Assembly: GCF_018282095.1 (NCBI RefSeq)
Contig: NZ_CP074127.1
Coordinates: forward strand, 186,001-250,000
Length of the DNA stretch: 64,000 nt
DNA from: Pseudovibrio brasiliensis
Lineage (GTDB): Bacteria > Pseudomonadota > Alphaproteobacteria > Rhizobiales > Stappiaceae
Reading direction: 5' to 3'
Positions 1-8,691 of the stretch are shown here, in pieces. The notes beneath the pieces are model-generated. The model searched no databases, was not told the origin of the DNA, and worked only from the letters and a program-made list of their open reading frames with translations. Position 1 is the first letter of the stretch. Every line of letters begins with the position of its first letter. A program made the position numbers and the translations under genes.

Positions 1-592
1 TCCAGGCTTCCAGAGCTTTGGTTGCAAGCTCACGACCGGAAGAGTTCAAGCCGTTGAGGTTCACGGTAAGGGACTCGCCCGGGCTCACGTCAAATGCGCG
101 ACGACCACGGCCAGTGCTGTTCCAGTAACCATCTGTCAGCTGAGCTGCAATCTGATCGTTGGTGAATGCGTTCGGATCGGTTGGTGGGTCAGTTGGGCCG
201 CCATCTGCATCAACAGAGATTCTGTAATCGCCGCTGTAACGGTCGTTATAGGAAGCTGCGCCGATGTAGTAGGTGCCAGTGGTTGTTGCGGTGAAAGTGA
301 TTTCGGAGTTACGTCCGCTGCCACCGTCATCGTCTGTTGCAATTTCGTTTGCGTTGGAATCGTAAAGATACAGATATGTGTCGGAAACGCCCCCACTTCC
401 GATGCCATCCATAGAAATGGTGTAGGTTACCCCTGCCTGCACCTCGAGTTTGATTGCGTCTTTATCGCCGGAGAAACTCAAAGTTCCTTCAAAGGTATCT
501 CCCGATGAAATGGAGTAAGGTGTTGATGTGCTGTAAGGCGCATCGCCACCTTCAATAACTCTGGCTTCCTCACCATGGTAATCTCTAAACAT
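1..592 (-). CDS. Serralysin-type (M10) metalloprotease with N-terminal PPC domain, 5' part only
   Basis: The gene runs off the left edge; 197 codons are visible. The ATG at 592-590 has a GGGGAGAT ribosome site 5-6 bases upstream. Roughly residues 20-130 form a bacterial pre-peptidase C-terminal (PPC) beta domain rich in Asp, Ser and Gly (for example DDDGGSGRNSEITFTA). From about residue 140 the text FTNDQIAAQLTDGYW resembles the start of the serralysin catalytic domain, where the Zn motif HExxHxxGxxH would follow beyond the edge. There is no Sec signal peptide, as expected for proteases exported by type I secretion through C-terminal RTX repeats. Those repeats and the zinc site lie outside the window, so the family call rests on the N-terminal half alone. 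Confidence 0.7.
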   Translation of the reverse strand, partial: MFRDYHGEEARVIEGGDAPYSTSTPYSISSGDTFEGTLSFSGDKDAIKLEVQAGVTYTISMDGIGSGGVSDTYLYLYDSNANEIATDDDGGSGRNSEITFTATTTGTYYIGAASYNDRYSGDYRISVDADGGPTDPPTDPNAFTNDQIAAQLTDGYWNSTGRGRRAFDVSPGESLTVNLNGLNSSGRELATKALEAW

Positions 593-1333
593 ATTATCTC
601 CCCTAGAGTAATATCAGTAGTAAACCATTTAAACGTATGAGACGTGCACTCGAAGGCAATATAGATTTTTGTCGGATTCACAGATGAAAGTAATATCAAC
701 ACAATCAATAGTTGAAACCTTGACGAGTTTCAGGTGTGCAAATAGAATACGTGATATATTATTTCATGCTTAAAACATTTGATTTTTTCCGTAATTTCAA
801 TTCAATATCCTAATATAATTAGATAAAAACACTTTGCCGTCTGATAAAAAATTCTAAAAACTGACCAGTTGATCAAATAATTGTAGTATGTTTTTCTTGC
901 GGACTATTCTAATAAATGGATATTTAATACTTAATTTTATTTAGTGATTCTGCAACTTTAGATTTTCCGGAACTACGTAAAATCGATAGAAATTCACAGG
1001 TCCACCGGTGGATCTGAGTGGGGTTGACGGGGTAAGTTGGCACATTAACGGAGCTAATCCGGCAAAATGACCTTAAGGTAACTTGCGTTGCTGAAGCCAG
1101 CTAACAAAACACCCCGGTCAATGGGGCTTGACCAGGGTGAGTTGTGGGCAGGGTAATTTGCTACCCAGGGGAAATTTCTTTCCTGAATGGCTCAGAAAGG
1201 ATTCTCCGCCCCTAAGGGCACTTTGTGAGTACGCGAACCCGAAAAAGTGCAGATGGAGGCGGGGCGGAGAGGGGTCTGCCTGTTTGCTGTGCGAATCTCC
1301 GGCCCGTCTAGGGGTGCGAGCCGGGGAAATGCA
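593..1333. other. AT-rich intergenic region without a supported gene
   Basis: About 740 bases separate the protease start from the end of the enolase-family gene. Bases 700-960 are strongly AT-rich compared with the GC-balanced genes around them and should contain the protease promoter. A perfect 12-base palindrome TCCACCGGTGGA lies at 1001-1012. Short open frames between 1128 and 1640 are antisense overlaps of the neighbouring gene and lack protein-like composition. Confidence 0.5.
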
Positions 1334-2494
1334 TCAGAGGCTCGCCAAGAACTCCTGGTTCAGATCAATACCGAGACCCGGAGCAGTTGGTTTGGCAAAA
1401 CCACCGTCCACCAGCTCAGCTTCCGGAGTGACAAGATACTTACGCAGTTCGCCATCGCAGAATTCTGGATGCACGTACTCAAAGTATGGCGCATTGCCGA
1501 CAGCGAACTGGTAATGGATCGCGGCAGCGGATGTGATGCCGGTCTTCCAGTTATGAGGCATCACCTGCACATTATTGGCGGTTGCCATCTCTGTGATACG
1601 GCGCAGCTCTGTCAGGCCGCCGCAGCGGTTATAATCTGACTGCAGCAGATGCACTTTGCCTTTGGTGATCCACTCCTCGGCTTCAAAGCGGGTGGTGCTC
1701 ATCTCTGCGCCGCAAATGCGGGAGCGGGTGTTTTCTACCAGCTTGGCGTGACCGCTGAGATCGTCGTGCTGCAGCGTCGCCTCTGCGAAGTACAGCTCCA
1801 GATCCTCAATGGAGTTGAGCAGACGCGCCACTTCGTACCAGTCGGTAAAGCGGTAGAGGTAGTCCACCATCATATCCGTGTCGTGACCCAAGATGCCGCG
1901 CAGCTCACGCAGATAGTAGGCGACTTCCTTGGTGCTCCAGTCCGCTTTGATCGGCACGCACACTTTCACCGCGCGGATGTTGTGTGCCTTGGCTTTCTCC
2001 AGCAGTGGCGCGTAGCCCTTGATGGCCACGTCCAAAGACGCATCCACCGGAATGGCTGGATAGAGTGTCAGGTATGGATGGACCTTGTCCTTGTTGGTGC
2101 CGCCGAGCAGTTGGTAAGCCGGGACGCCGAGCTGTTTGCCCGCAAGGTCGTAAAGGGCCATGTCGATGCCGGAAAGGGCGAACATGCCCAAACCACGCAT
2201 GCCCTGCCACTGCGTGGCGTCATACATGGCATCCCAGATGGCGTTGATTTCGATAGGCAGGCGACCAATCGCTTTTTCGGTGATGTTGGTCAGCCATTTG
2301 TGTTCTGTTTCGATGTTGGCGTAAGCGAGGATCGCATCAGGGGATCCGTCAGCTTCGCCAAGGCCGTAGACACCGTTTTCGTCGGTTACTTTGACGACAA
2401 CTGTGTTCTGGCTCCAGTTGCTGGCTTTGTAATTGACCGGAATGAACTCGATGGATTTGATGGGCGCAACAGCAGGATTGAGTGCCAGTGACAT
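1334..2494 (-). CDS. Enolase-superfamily dehydratase/racemase, mandelate-racemase type (386 aa)
   Basis: Cytoplasmic Mg-dependent enzyme of the mandelate racemase/muconate lactonizing family. Predicted metal ligands are D211 (MMVDYLYRF), E238 (YFAEATLQHDD) and E264 (CGAEM). The ATLQHDD stretch closely resembles the PTLQHDY of mandelate racemase. The His-Asp catalytic dyad is D287 (LQSDYN) and H314 (VMPHNW). At the usual KxK position the sequence is K177-V-C179, so the second lysine is a cysteine, which argues for dehydration or one-sided proton abstraction instead of symmetric racemisation (inference). It is the last gene of a minus-strand set after the FAD protein, a second enolase-family enzyme and a BCCT transporter, so it probably acts on the imported compound. 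Substrate unknown. The start has CAGGAG upstream. Confidence 0.75.
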   Translation of the reverse strand: MSLALNPAVAPIKSIEFIPVNYKASNWSQNTVVVKVTDENGVYGLGEADGSPDAILAYANIETEHKWLTNITEKAIGRLPIEINAIWDAMYDATQWQGMRGLGMFALSGIDMALYDLAGKQLGVPAYQLLGGTNKDKVHPYLTLYPAIPVDASLDVAIKGYAPLLEKAKAHNIRAVKVCVPIKADWSTKEVAYYLRELRGILGHDTDMMVDYLYRFTDWYEVARLLNSIEDLELYFAEATLQHDDLSGHAKLVENTRSRICGAEMSTTRFEAEEWITKGKVHLLQSDYNRCGGLTELRRITEMATANNVQVMPHNWKTGITSAAAIHYQFAVGNAPYFEYVHPEFCDGELRKYLVTPEAELVDGGFAKPTAPGLGIDLNQEFLASL

Positions 2495-2515
2495 TTTTGT
2501 AGCTCCTGTAAGAAA

Positions 2516-2539
2516 GGCGCCAGTTGTGTAACTGGCGCC
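2516..2539 (-). terminator. Intra-operon hairpin between BCCT gene and enolase gene
   Basis: Perfect 9-bp inverted repeat GGCGCCAGT (2516-2524) / ACTGGCGCC (2531-2539), followed on the minus strand by TTTCTT. It lies between the BCCT stop and the next gene's ribosome site, so it may act as a partial terminator or mRNA stabiliser that sets different expression of the two genes. Confidence 0.55.
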
Positions 2540-2551
2540 CTCGTGTGCTTT

Positions 2552-4108
2552 TTATTTTTTGCGCATTGGAAGTTCGACGCCGTTGGCAATGTCGCTCTTC
2601 AGTTCCTTGATGAAGGAAAGAGCCACGATGCCAAGGATGACGACCATCAACAATCCACCAACCACGGTAGAGATCTGGATGGTACCAAGGTCACCACCAA
2701 TCAGGTTGATCACGATTGGAATGATGCCGAGGAACAGTGCCCAGACAAGGCGGTTCCACAAGGCAGGGTCTGCACCATCTGGCAGTTCTTTGGTGGTCAT
2801 CGCTGCAAGAGAGAAGGATGCCGCATCAAAGGTGGTTGCCATGAAGACGACTGCAGAAACGCAGAGGCCAATGATGAACAGGGTGCCCAGTGGCAGGTTC
2901 GCAAACATGTCGATGATTACGGTGAAGGATGTCTGGCCGGAAGCCAGCGCTGCTGGTGCATCAAAGATGCCTGCGTCCAGAAGACCAATGCCGTAGTTGC
3001 CAAAGATTGCGAAGAACACTGCGGTGCCGAGAGAACCGAACAGCAGGGTGCCCAGAACCATTTCGCGGATAGTACGGCCACGGGAGATCTTCGCGAAGAA
3101 GAGACCCTGAAACGGACCGTAGGAAACCCACCATGCCCAGTAGAAGATTGTCCAGTCAGACACAAAGGTGGAGTTCTCTGCGTATGGCTCCATGTAGGTG
3201 CTCAGACGAACAAAGTTAGTGGCCAAGGAACCAACTGAAGTGGTGAAGGACTTGATGGTGGTCAGGAAGTAGCCGCCGAAGAACAGCACGAACACCAGAA
3301 GGCCAACCGCCAGGAAGATGTTGAAGTTGGAGAGCTTCGCCATGCCTTTTTTCAGGCCCAGTGCAGAGCTGATGGTGAATAGACCAACAACGATTGCCAG
3401 TGCAGCAAGGTTCATTGCGGTGCCGTGTTCCAGACCCAGCACTTTGGAGATGCCAGCAGCCACAACGGGTGTACCCAGACCAAGGCTGGTCGCACTTGCA
3501 GTCACCAGACCGATCATGATGAAGATGTCGACCACGTTGCCCAGTGGGCCTTTAGCGCGTGTACCCAAAACACCCTTACAGGATTCTGAAACTTTCAGAA
3601 CAGGGTCTTTGCGAACGTAGTAGTAGTAACCGATGGTGATGGAGCAGACGGAGTACAGCGCCCAGGCACTTGGACCCCAGTGGAACATGCCGGTTGTGAT
3701 GGCCCATTCCTTTGCCAGCTCGGTGCCCGGCTCAAGGCCAAGCGGTGGTGTGGACATGTAATAGATCCACTCACTGGCGCCACCCCAGAGGATGCCGGCG
3801 CCAATGCCCGCACTGAAGATCATGGCGACCCATGAAATCGTGCTGTATTCCGGCTTTTCATCCGCCTCACCAAGGACGATGTTGCCGTATTTGCTGAATG
3901 AGACGGCCAGACAGAAGATCAGCGACAGGATCGCTGCCCACATGTAGAACGCGCCAAATTCATTGGTCAGATAGCTCTTCAGAGAAGAGATGAACGCTTT
4001 ACCCGAACCCGGTGCAGCAATATCTGCTGCCAGAATGCCCATTGTCGGCAGAAGAACCGCAATGCCGCCGACGAAGAAATTCGTCTTATCCAGTTGTAGT
4101 TTAGCCAT
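2552..4108 (-). CDS. BCCT-family transporter, CaiT-like (518 aa)
   Basis: Inner-membrane betaine/carnitine/choline transporter with about 12 membrane segments. Family hallmarks are STPPLGLEPG near residue 120, FHWGPSAWALYS, and WTIFYWAWW followed by the ISRGRTIRE signature. These are closer to E. coli CaiT (STPPFGLEP, FHWGPLPWATYS, WTVFYWAWW) than to osmotic-stress BetP/OpuD proteins. There is no long charged C-terminal tail of the osmosensing kind. This suggests uptake or exchange of a carnitine-like trimethylammonium compound for catabolism. I chose the ATG at 4108 because GGGGG lies 5-6 bases upstream; an in-frame ATG at 4120 lies inside that ribosome site. It is flanked closely by two enolase-superfamily genes on the same strand. 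Confidence 0.85.
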   Translation of the reverse strand: MAKLQLDKTNFFVGGIAVLLPTMGILAADIAAPGSGKAFISSLKSYLTNEFGAFYMWAAILSLIFCLAVSFSKYGNIVLGEADEKPEYSTISWVAMIFSAGIGAGILWGGASEWIYYMSTPPLGLEPGTELAKEWAITTGMFHWGPSAWALYSVCSITIGYYYYVRKDPVLKVSESCKGVLGTRAKGPLGNVVDIFIMIGLVTASATSLGLGTPVVAAGISKVLGLEHGTAMNLAALAIVVGLFTISSALGLKKGMAKLSNFNIFLAVGLLVFVLFFGGYFLTTIKSFTTSVGSLATNFVRLSTYMEPYAENSTFVSDWTIFYWAWWVSYGPFQGLFFAKISRGRTIREMVLGTLLFGSLGTAVFFAIFGNYGIGLLDAGIFDAPAALASGQTSFTVIIDMFANLPLGTLFIIGLCVSAVVFMATTFDAASFSLAAMTTKELPDGADPALWNRLVWALFLGIIPIVINLIGGDLGTIQISTVVGGLLMVVILGIVALSFIKELKSDIANGVELPMRKK

Positions 4109-4123
4109 GGATGCCCCCATTTA

Positions 4124-5248
4124 TTATTCGAAGACGTAAGAAGCAAAGCTTGCTTCTTTCACTGCGTCCCAATCCATTTCTACGCCGAGCCCGTTGCCCT
4201 CCGGCGCGTGCACATATCCCTCTTTGTCTGTGCGGATTTGGGTCTTGCTCGCCAGTTCAAACGCCTCGTAAGGGTAGAACTGCTCGAAGAAGTTGCAGTT
4301 GTCGTGAGCCAGAGCGACGTGCAGGTTGGCAGCCTGTGTCAGGGTGTACCCCATGCTCTGGATTTCCAGATTCTTGCTGTGGCCGGCCGCGATCGCGAAG
4401 CATTTGTTCAGTTGAGTAATGCCGCCGCAAACAGTTGCGTCCTGACGCACGTCTGACCACATCCCAGTGCTCAATGCGTGCGTAACTTCCTGCAGTGTCA
4501 GCAGGCAGTTGCCATGGCTGGAAATTTCAAGATCCGTATTGGCGACGAGGCGCTGATAGGTCTTGAAGTCGTAGTCGGAAACTGGCGCTTCTAGCCATTC
4601 CCAGTTATGGCGTTCCATCCACTTAGCCATTTTCATGGCTTGTTCAGGTGTATAGAAGCCTGCGGTATCCAGCATGAAACGGATGCCGGATGTGCCGTAT
4701 TTGGCCTCAACAGCTTCCACCAGTGCCACGTCTTTGTCGTAGACGCAGTAGCAGTGCAGTTTGATTGCTGTGAAGCCGTGTTCAATGCAGTCGTCAATGT
4801 AAGGGAAGTATTCCTCTACAGTGTCGAACATTGGCGTGGAGGCGTAGGACTTGATCTTGTTCCGCGCGCCGCCAAGCAGCATGTAAAGCGGCATTCCGGC
4901 TTTCTTGCCTTTAATGTCCCATGCTGCAATGTCGATTGGAGACTTCGCTGGCAGTCCACCCCAGGTGCAGCGCGCTCCAAGCCAGTTGTTGAGCTCCTGA
5001 GTCATCAGCGGATTTTTGCCGATGAGACCCGGAACGATTGTGCGCAGAGATTCAATGATGCACCGATCAAAGAAGTTCTCTGTGTAGCTCATAGTTGCGC
5101 CCAGACCCTCGGTTCCATCCTCGGTGAACAGGCGTACAATGTTGTTGGTGTACAGCAGAGGTTCCTGATTATCCGCCCAAGGAATAGGGGGCGCATTCTC
5201 ATCAGCCAAAGCATAAAGCTCGACACGGCTAATTCTGCAGTCTTCCAT
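4124..5248 (-). CDS. Second enolase-superfamily enzyme with atypical active site (374 aa)
   Basis: Another mandelate racemase/muconate lactonizing family protein, clearly divergent from its neighbour at 1334-2494. Visible pieces are K163-L-H165 at the usual KxK position, metal ligands D194 (FMLDTAGF) and E220 (EWLEAPV), and D270 (VRQDATVCGG). At the place of the third acidic metal ligand the sequence reads ISSHGN, so H245 replaces the expected Glu/Asp. The canonical catalytic histidine after D270 is missing: the aligned stretch reads IQSMGYT. The fold should be intact, but the chemistry may differ from textbook racemases. The gene sits 15 bases upstream of the BCCT transporter gene on the same strand, so a linked function is likely. 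Product name beyond superfamily cannot be given. Confidence 0.7.
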   Translation of the reverse strand: MEDCRISRVELYALADENAPPIPWADNQEPLLYTNNIVRLFTEDGTEGLGATMSYTENFFDRCIIESLRTIVPGLIGKNPLMTQELNNWLGARCTWGGLPAKSPIDIAAWDIKGKKAGMPLYMLLGGARNKIKSYASTPMFDTVEEYFPYIDDCIEHGFTAIKLHCYCVYDKDVALVEAVEAKYGTSGIRFMLDTAGFYTPEQAMKMAKWMERHNWEWLEAPVSDYDFKTYQRLVANTDLEISSHGNCLLTLQEVTHALSTGMWSDVRQDATVCGGITQLNKCFAIAAGHSKNLEIQSMGYTLTQAANLHVALAHDNCNFFEQFYPYEAFELASKTQIRTDKEGYVHAPEGNGLGVEMDWDAVKEASFASYVFE

Positions 5249-5296
5249 TTTTAACTCCCAGAGTGCCTTGAGGCACCTTCCTTATTGCCCGACTTG

Positions 5297-6649
5297 TTAC
5301 AGAGCACTGCCAGCCGCACGCATCGCCTCGCGCAACTCTTTTGTGTCTACGTCTCTGTAATTGATCGCTTTTTCGATTTTCTGTTTTGTCGCCACAGCCG
5401 CCGCATGTCCCAGCTCAAAGCACTGGGCAGTAACGCGGGCAGAAGCGAGGGCTTCATGTTCAGCACTCAGGCACCGTCCCGCGACAATCACGTTGTCCAG
5501 CTCCTTCGGCACCAGCGTGCCATACGGAACCTCGTAGTAATCTTCCATCAGCCAGTGCAGCTTGCTCTTTTCACCGGCGTGCATTTCAATCGGCCAGGAG
5601 GAGCGGACCACGCCATCCTCTGGCTTGTCACAGTTCGCAACATGGTCGTTTGTCAGGGTGTTTTCGCCGCTGATGGTCCGTGTCTGGCGAATGCCCACTT
5701 CCGGTGGCATGTCAATCAGCTGAGACTCTTCAAAGCCCTTGATCTTGTCTTTGAAGAAGCGGTGATACTCGCGAGCCTGACGACGGCCATAGACTTCCGC
5801 GTATGTGAAGTCAGCAGGGTCCACCACGTTCAGCATGCGGTTGTCCTGACCTGCCAGGCGAGTGCAGTTCATCAGGAACACGCCCTTCTGCGGGGTCGGG
5901 AACACCCAAACCTTGTTGCGGGGTGTGTCGTACTCTCTGCTTTCAAACGCTGTTTTCAGCTGTTCGATCATGTCAGGCGGGCAGATGGTGTTCTTGCCGA
6001 AGTAATCGTAGAAATCGCTTTCCACTACGTCTGACAGACGGAAGATCATGGTTGGGTTCTGGATGGCACCATTATCGCCGAAGCTGTACGCACACCCCGC
6101 TTTCGTCACGAGAGCCGCATCTCCTGACGTATCAATGAATGCTTTTGCCTTGAGGAAGGTGCTACCTGCTTTGGATTCCACACGGATCGCGGTGATCTCG
6201 TCCCCATCACGAACCACTTCGGTCATGTAGGTGTGGTAAAGGCACTGAACGCCGGATTCTTCAAGAAGGTCATCGGCAGCTTCCCGCCAGATCAGCGGAT
6301 CAAAGGTCACCACGTGGGTGTTGCCGTAGATTTGTGGAGGCGTTGCACCGCCTTTTGCCTGCAGGCGAGCACGAAACTCTTCTGCGAAACCGAAAACGAT
6401 TTGCTTGGCGTCTTTGTTTTCGATGTCGTCCTGGGTGAGGAACAGACCGCAGATGGTACCTGAGAGGCCAGCGACTGCTCCGCCTCCACAAAACCCGTTT
6501 TTCTCGATGAGGATAGTTTTCAAGCCGTTGCGTGCACTCATAACAGCCGCTGCAACACCAGATGGTCCGCCGCCACAAACAACAACATCTGCTTCAGCAA
6601 GAACAGGAGATGCGGTTTCTGCTAGGGCAGTCTCTTTCCAGTTTTTCAT
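5297..6649 (-). CDS. FAD-dependent oxidoreductase, FAD_oxidored family (450 aa)
   Basis: Soluble flavoprotein with an N-terminal dinucleotide-binding motif, VVVCGGGPSGVAAAV near residues 24-38, then LIEKNGFCGGGAVAGLSG, typical of the family that includes fumarate-reductase-like and thiazole-synthase-like flavoproteins. A second FAD contact, VPYGTLVPKELDNVIVAGRC, lies near residue 390. It is the first gene of the minus-strand cluster and is transcribed divergently from the GntR regulator. In this setting it probably oxidises a hydroxyl or amine group of the compound imported by the BCCT transporter (inference). Start ATG at 6649 with AAGGTAAG upstream. No transmembrane segment is evident. Confidence 0.75.
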   Translation of the reverse strand: MKNWKETALAETASPVLAEADVVVCGGGPSGVAAAVMSARNGLKTILIEKNGFCGGGAVAGLSGTICGLFLTQDDIENKDAKQIVFGFAEEFRARLQAKGGATPPQIYGNTHVVTFDPLIWREAADDLLEESGVQCLYHTYMTEVVRDGDEITAIRVESKAGSTFLKAKAFIDTSGDAALVTKAGCAYSFGDNGAIQNPTMIFRLSDVVESDFYDYFGKNTICPPDMIEQLKTAFESREYDTPRNKVWVFPTPQKGVFLMNCTRLAGQDNRMLNVVDPADFTYAEVYGRRQAREYHRFFKDKIKGFEESQLIDMPPEVGIRQTRTISGENTLTNDHVANCDKPEDGVVRSSWPIEMHAGEKSKLHWLMEDYYEVPYGTLVPKELDNVIVAGRCLSAEHEALASARVTAQCFELGHAAAVATKQKIEKAINYRDVDTKELREAMRAAGSAL

Positions 6650-7196
6650 GGGCGCTTACCTTGTATGCCACGGTTTATGGCTGTTTGCTTTAGTTCTGAG
6701 TCCATGAGGACCGTTTGGGTAAACATATCCTCAAATCTGACATATTAGCAACCTTAAAAGCAAAGTGAGAAGGCTGTGACAATGGTAATAACCCTTAGAA
6801 ATCGACGATTTTTGCCAAATATACGGCGCTGATATGGCAATTGAATCGTTCTGACATGCCAGTAAAATCGTGCCAGTTTCAGATTATCAAATTGCGATAA
6901 AGCGCTCATTACTTTGGCTTTTTCAGTTTGTCTCAAATCTGCAAAGCGCAGCAACTGCCCGAATTCTATGTAGTTTTCGCGTGACAGAATGACACAATGC
7001 TGGCAGCTGATAGATTACGGTATGTAAGAGGCGTCCAGGGCTGACATGTCAGGAGGTTGCCAAAGGGCCGATAACGGCCTGTTTCACTGACATAGCAGGA
7101 AAAGAAAATAAGAGATTGCTGGCAAATCGGGAATGCACTGTGCTACACTGTGATACAACTGACGCAGAAATAACGCTTTTAAAACAGGGGGTAACC
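6650..7196. promoter_or_regulatory. Divergent control region with four CTGACAT-type repeats
   Basis: The region between the catabolic operon and its GntR regulator contains four related 12-mers: CTGACATATTAG (6737-6748), CTGACATGCCAG (6851-6862), CTGACATGTCAG (7041-7052, a perfect palindrome) and CTGACATAGCAG (7087-7098). Consensus CTGACATNNNAG. They are the best candidates for GntR operator sites. No protein-like open frame is seen here. Confidence 0.5.
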
Positions 7197-7841
7197 GTGC
7201 CTCACGAGAAAACGCAGGCGGAGCTTGCTCGCACGGAAATTGAGCGGAAACTGTTTTTCAACGAGCTTGATGTTTCAGCTTTGTACTCTGAAAACAAACT
7301 CGCCTCCCTGCTGGATCTGGGCAGAACGCCTGTTCGTGAAGCGCTTCAGGCGCTGGAGCAGGATGAGATGCTGGCCATCCATCCGCGCAAAGGCGTGCAG
7401 TTTCTCTCCATCACCGCAGAGCAGCAGTTGCAGCTGCTGGAAGTGCGCAAGCAGATTGAACCGATCTGCCTGAGATTCGCTGCCATGCGTGCCTCAACCG
7501 ATCAGCGCCGCGAAATGCTGGCGCTTGGATCGCTGATCGTGCAGAGCGCAAAGGATGAGGATGAGAAGTCTTTGCTGTCCAACCTGCAAGACATTCACCG
7601 CATCGTGACGGAAGCCACCAACAACCCCTACTTCCACCATTCGCTTGCCCGCGTACAGAGCCAGTCGCGCCGGTTCTGGTTTGCCAACAAAGACAAATCC
7701 GACAACCTGCTGTGCTCTTACCACCACGAAGCTATTATGCGCGCTGTTGCCATGGGCAACGAGGAAGAGGCCGTCAAGCAATCCGGCCTGCTGCTGGAAC
7801 ACCTCACCGAATCCGCCTTCAAGGCCCCAAAGCTCGGTTAA
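7197..7841 (+). CDS. GntR-family transcriptional regulator, FCD type (214 aa)
   Basis: One-component regulator: winged helix-turn-helix at about residues 10-75 with the GRTPVREALQAL signature, followed by an all-helical FCD ligand-binding domain (EVRKQIEPICLRFAA onwards). FCD regulators usually repress catabolic genes and release DNA on binding a pathway acid. It is divergent from the flavoprotein, enolase and BCCT operon and is its obvious regulator. I placed the start at GTG 7197, which has AGGGGG at 7186-7191; an upstream TTG at 7116 would add 27 residues with no ribosome site. The C-terminal domain keeps acidic and His residues (ICLRFAAMRAS, DIHRIVTEAT) that could bind metal. Confidence 0.85.
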   Translation: MPHEKTQAELARTEIERKLFFNELDVSALYSENKLASLLDLGRTPVREALQALEQDEMLAIHPRKGVQFLSITAEQQLQLLEVRKQIEPICLRFAAMRASTDQRREMLALGSLIVQSAKDEDEKSLLSNLQDIHRIVTEATNNPYFHHSLARVQSQSRRFWFANKDKSDNLLCSYHHEAIMRAVAMGNEEEAVKQSGLLLEHLTESAFKAPKLG

Positions 7842-7871
7842 CCGATACCGGGGAGAGCAGCACCACAATAG

Positions 7872-7894
7872 CAGGCGAGTCGCAAGGTCGCCTG
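7872..7894. terminator. Bidirectional terminator between convergent genes
   Basis: CAGGCGA (7872-7878) pairs with TCGCCTG (7888-7894) and is followed by TTTCTT. It lies between the GntR gene and the convergent DUF1330 gene. Confidence 0.55.
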
Positions 7895-7912
7895 TTTCTT
7901 GCAGGCGCGTGG

Positions 7913-8203
7913 TTAGTCCACTCCTTCGATGATCACAGTCTCCACGTCTGCAATGCCATTCCGAAACTCACGGGCGGTTTGGTATTCTGGGGAGTTGTAG
8001 CAGTCGAGCGCGTCTTGCATGCTGTCGAACTCAACGATCACATGTCGATGGTACTCCTGTCCCTCCAGCTGCTCTGCCTTATCGCCTCGTGCAAGGATTC
8101 GGCCAGTGTGCTTTCGCAGGACACTGGGAGCTGCCTCCATGTAGAACCTATAGATATCTGGATTCTTGATGTTGACGCGGGCAACCCAATACGCTTTTGG
8201 CAT
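7913..8203 (-). CDS. DUF1330-family small protein (96 aa)
   Basis: Dimeric alpha-beta barrel (ferredoxin-like) protein of the DUF1330 type: MPKAYWVARVNIKNPDIYRFYM at the start is the usual family beginning, and the length matches the usual 95 or so residues. Function is not established; such proteins often travel with catabolic genes. Start chosen at ATG 8203 by family length; in-frame ATG 8224 and GTG 8227 would add 7-8 residues. It ends convergently with the GntR gene, so it may be a separate unit or the outer edge of the BCCT cluster. Confidence 0.7.
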   Translation of the reverse strand: MPKAYWVARVNIKNPDIYRFYMEAAPSVLRKHTGRILARGDKAEQLEGQEYHRHVIVEFDSMQDALDCYNSPEYQTAREFRNGIADVETVIIEGVD

Positions 8204-8691
8204 TTGCTCTTGTTCCTGAAGCATCACGTTTTGCTGCCGGTGTCAGGCTCTGGTTATTGGCCGTGATCGGCGTCGGTTATTGGTCATTTGCACACTATAA
8301 GTTGCTGGGCTGAAGCTATTATTACTGGTTTTCGACCAACCAAAAATTCAGGTAAATCTGACGTTAGGGCGCTTTTTTAAAATGCGCTGAAAATCAGCAA
8401 ATCGAAAAATTGTTCTTGATTAAACGGAAAGCTTTGCTAACTTGCTAACACGAATTAGCAATGGTTTGACGCTGTGTTCTCGAGATATTTGAGGGGCTGT
8501 CTCCCAGAGGGATTACCGGAACACTGCAGCATCAGCCAAACACCGGAATCAGGGTACGGGAGTTCTCTCTGGTTCTTCATAGTACATTTATTTGCGGCGG
8601 ACCTCTGAGCTTTCTTCAACCCTGCTGGAAGTCTGGACGTTTGTTTTATCCGCCTGGTGATGCCGGGCAATTGGTGTGAGTGGGGGCTTAA
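8204..8691. promoter_or_regulatory. Control region upstream of fucU with tandem and inverted TTGCTAA sites
   Basis: Two direct copies of TTGCTAAC (8434-8441 and 8442-8449) are followed by an inverted copy TTAGCAA (8455-8461), giving the perfect inverted repeat TTGCTAA-N6-TTAGCAA at 8442-8461. This is a likely operator for the sugar-importer operon. The remaining roughly 200 bases before the GTG of fucU hold no convincing gene; a 71-codon minus frame there has no recognisable features. Confidence 0.5.

Noticed and set aside
1649-2491. Long plus-strand frame opposite the first enolase gene
   Set aside because: It is an antisense overlap with His/Val-rich translation and no ribosome site; the minus-strand reading has full enolase-superfamily motifs.
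2543-3238. Plus-strand frame opposite the BCCT gene
   Set aside because: Translation is low-complexity and His/Asp/Cys rich; the BCCT protein on the other strand is certain.
8455-8670. 71-codon minus frame upstream of fucU
   Set aside because: Overlaps the operator repeats; composition not protein-like.
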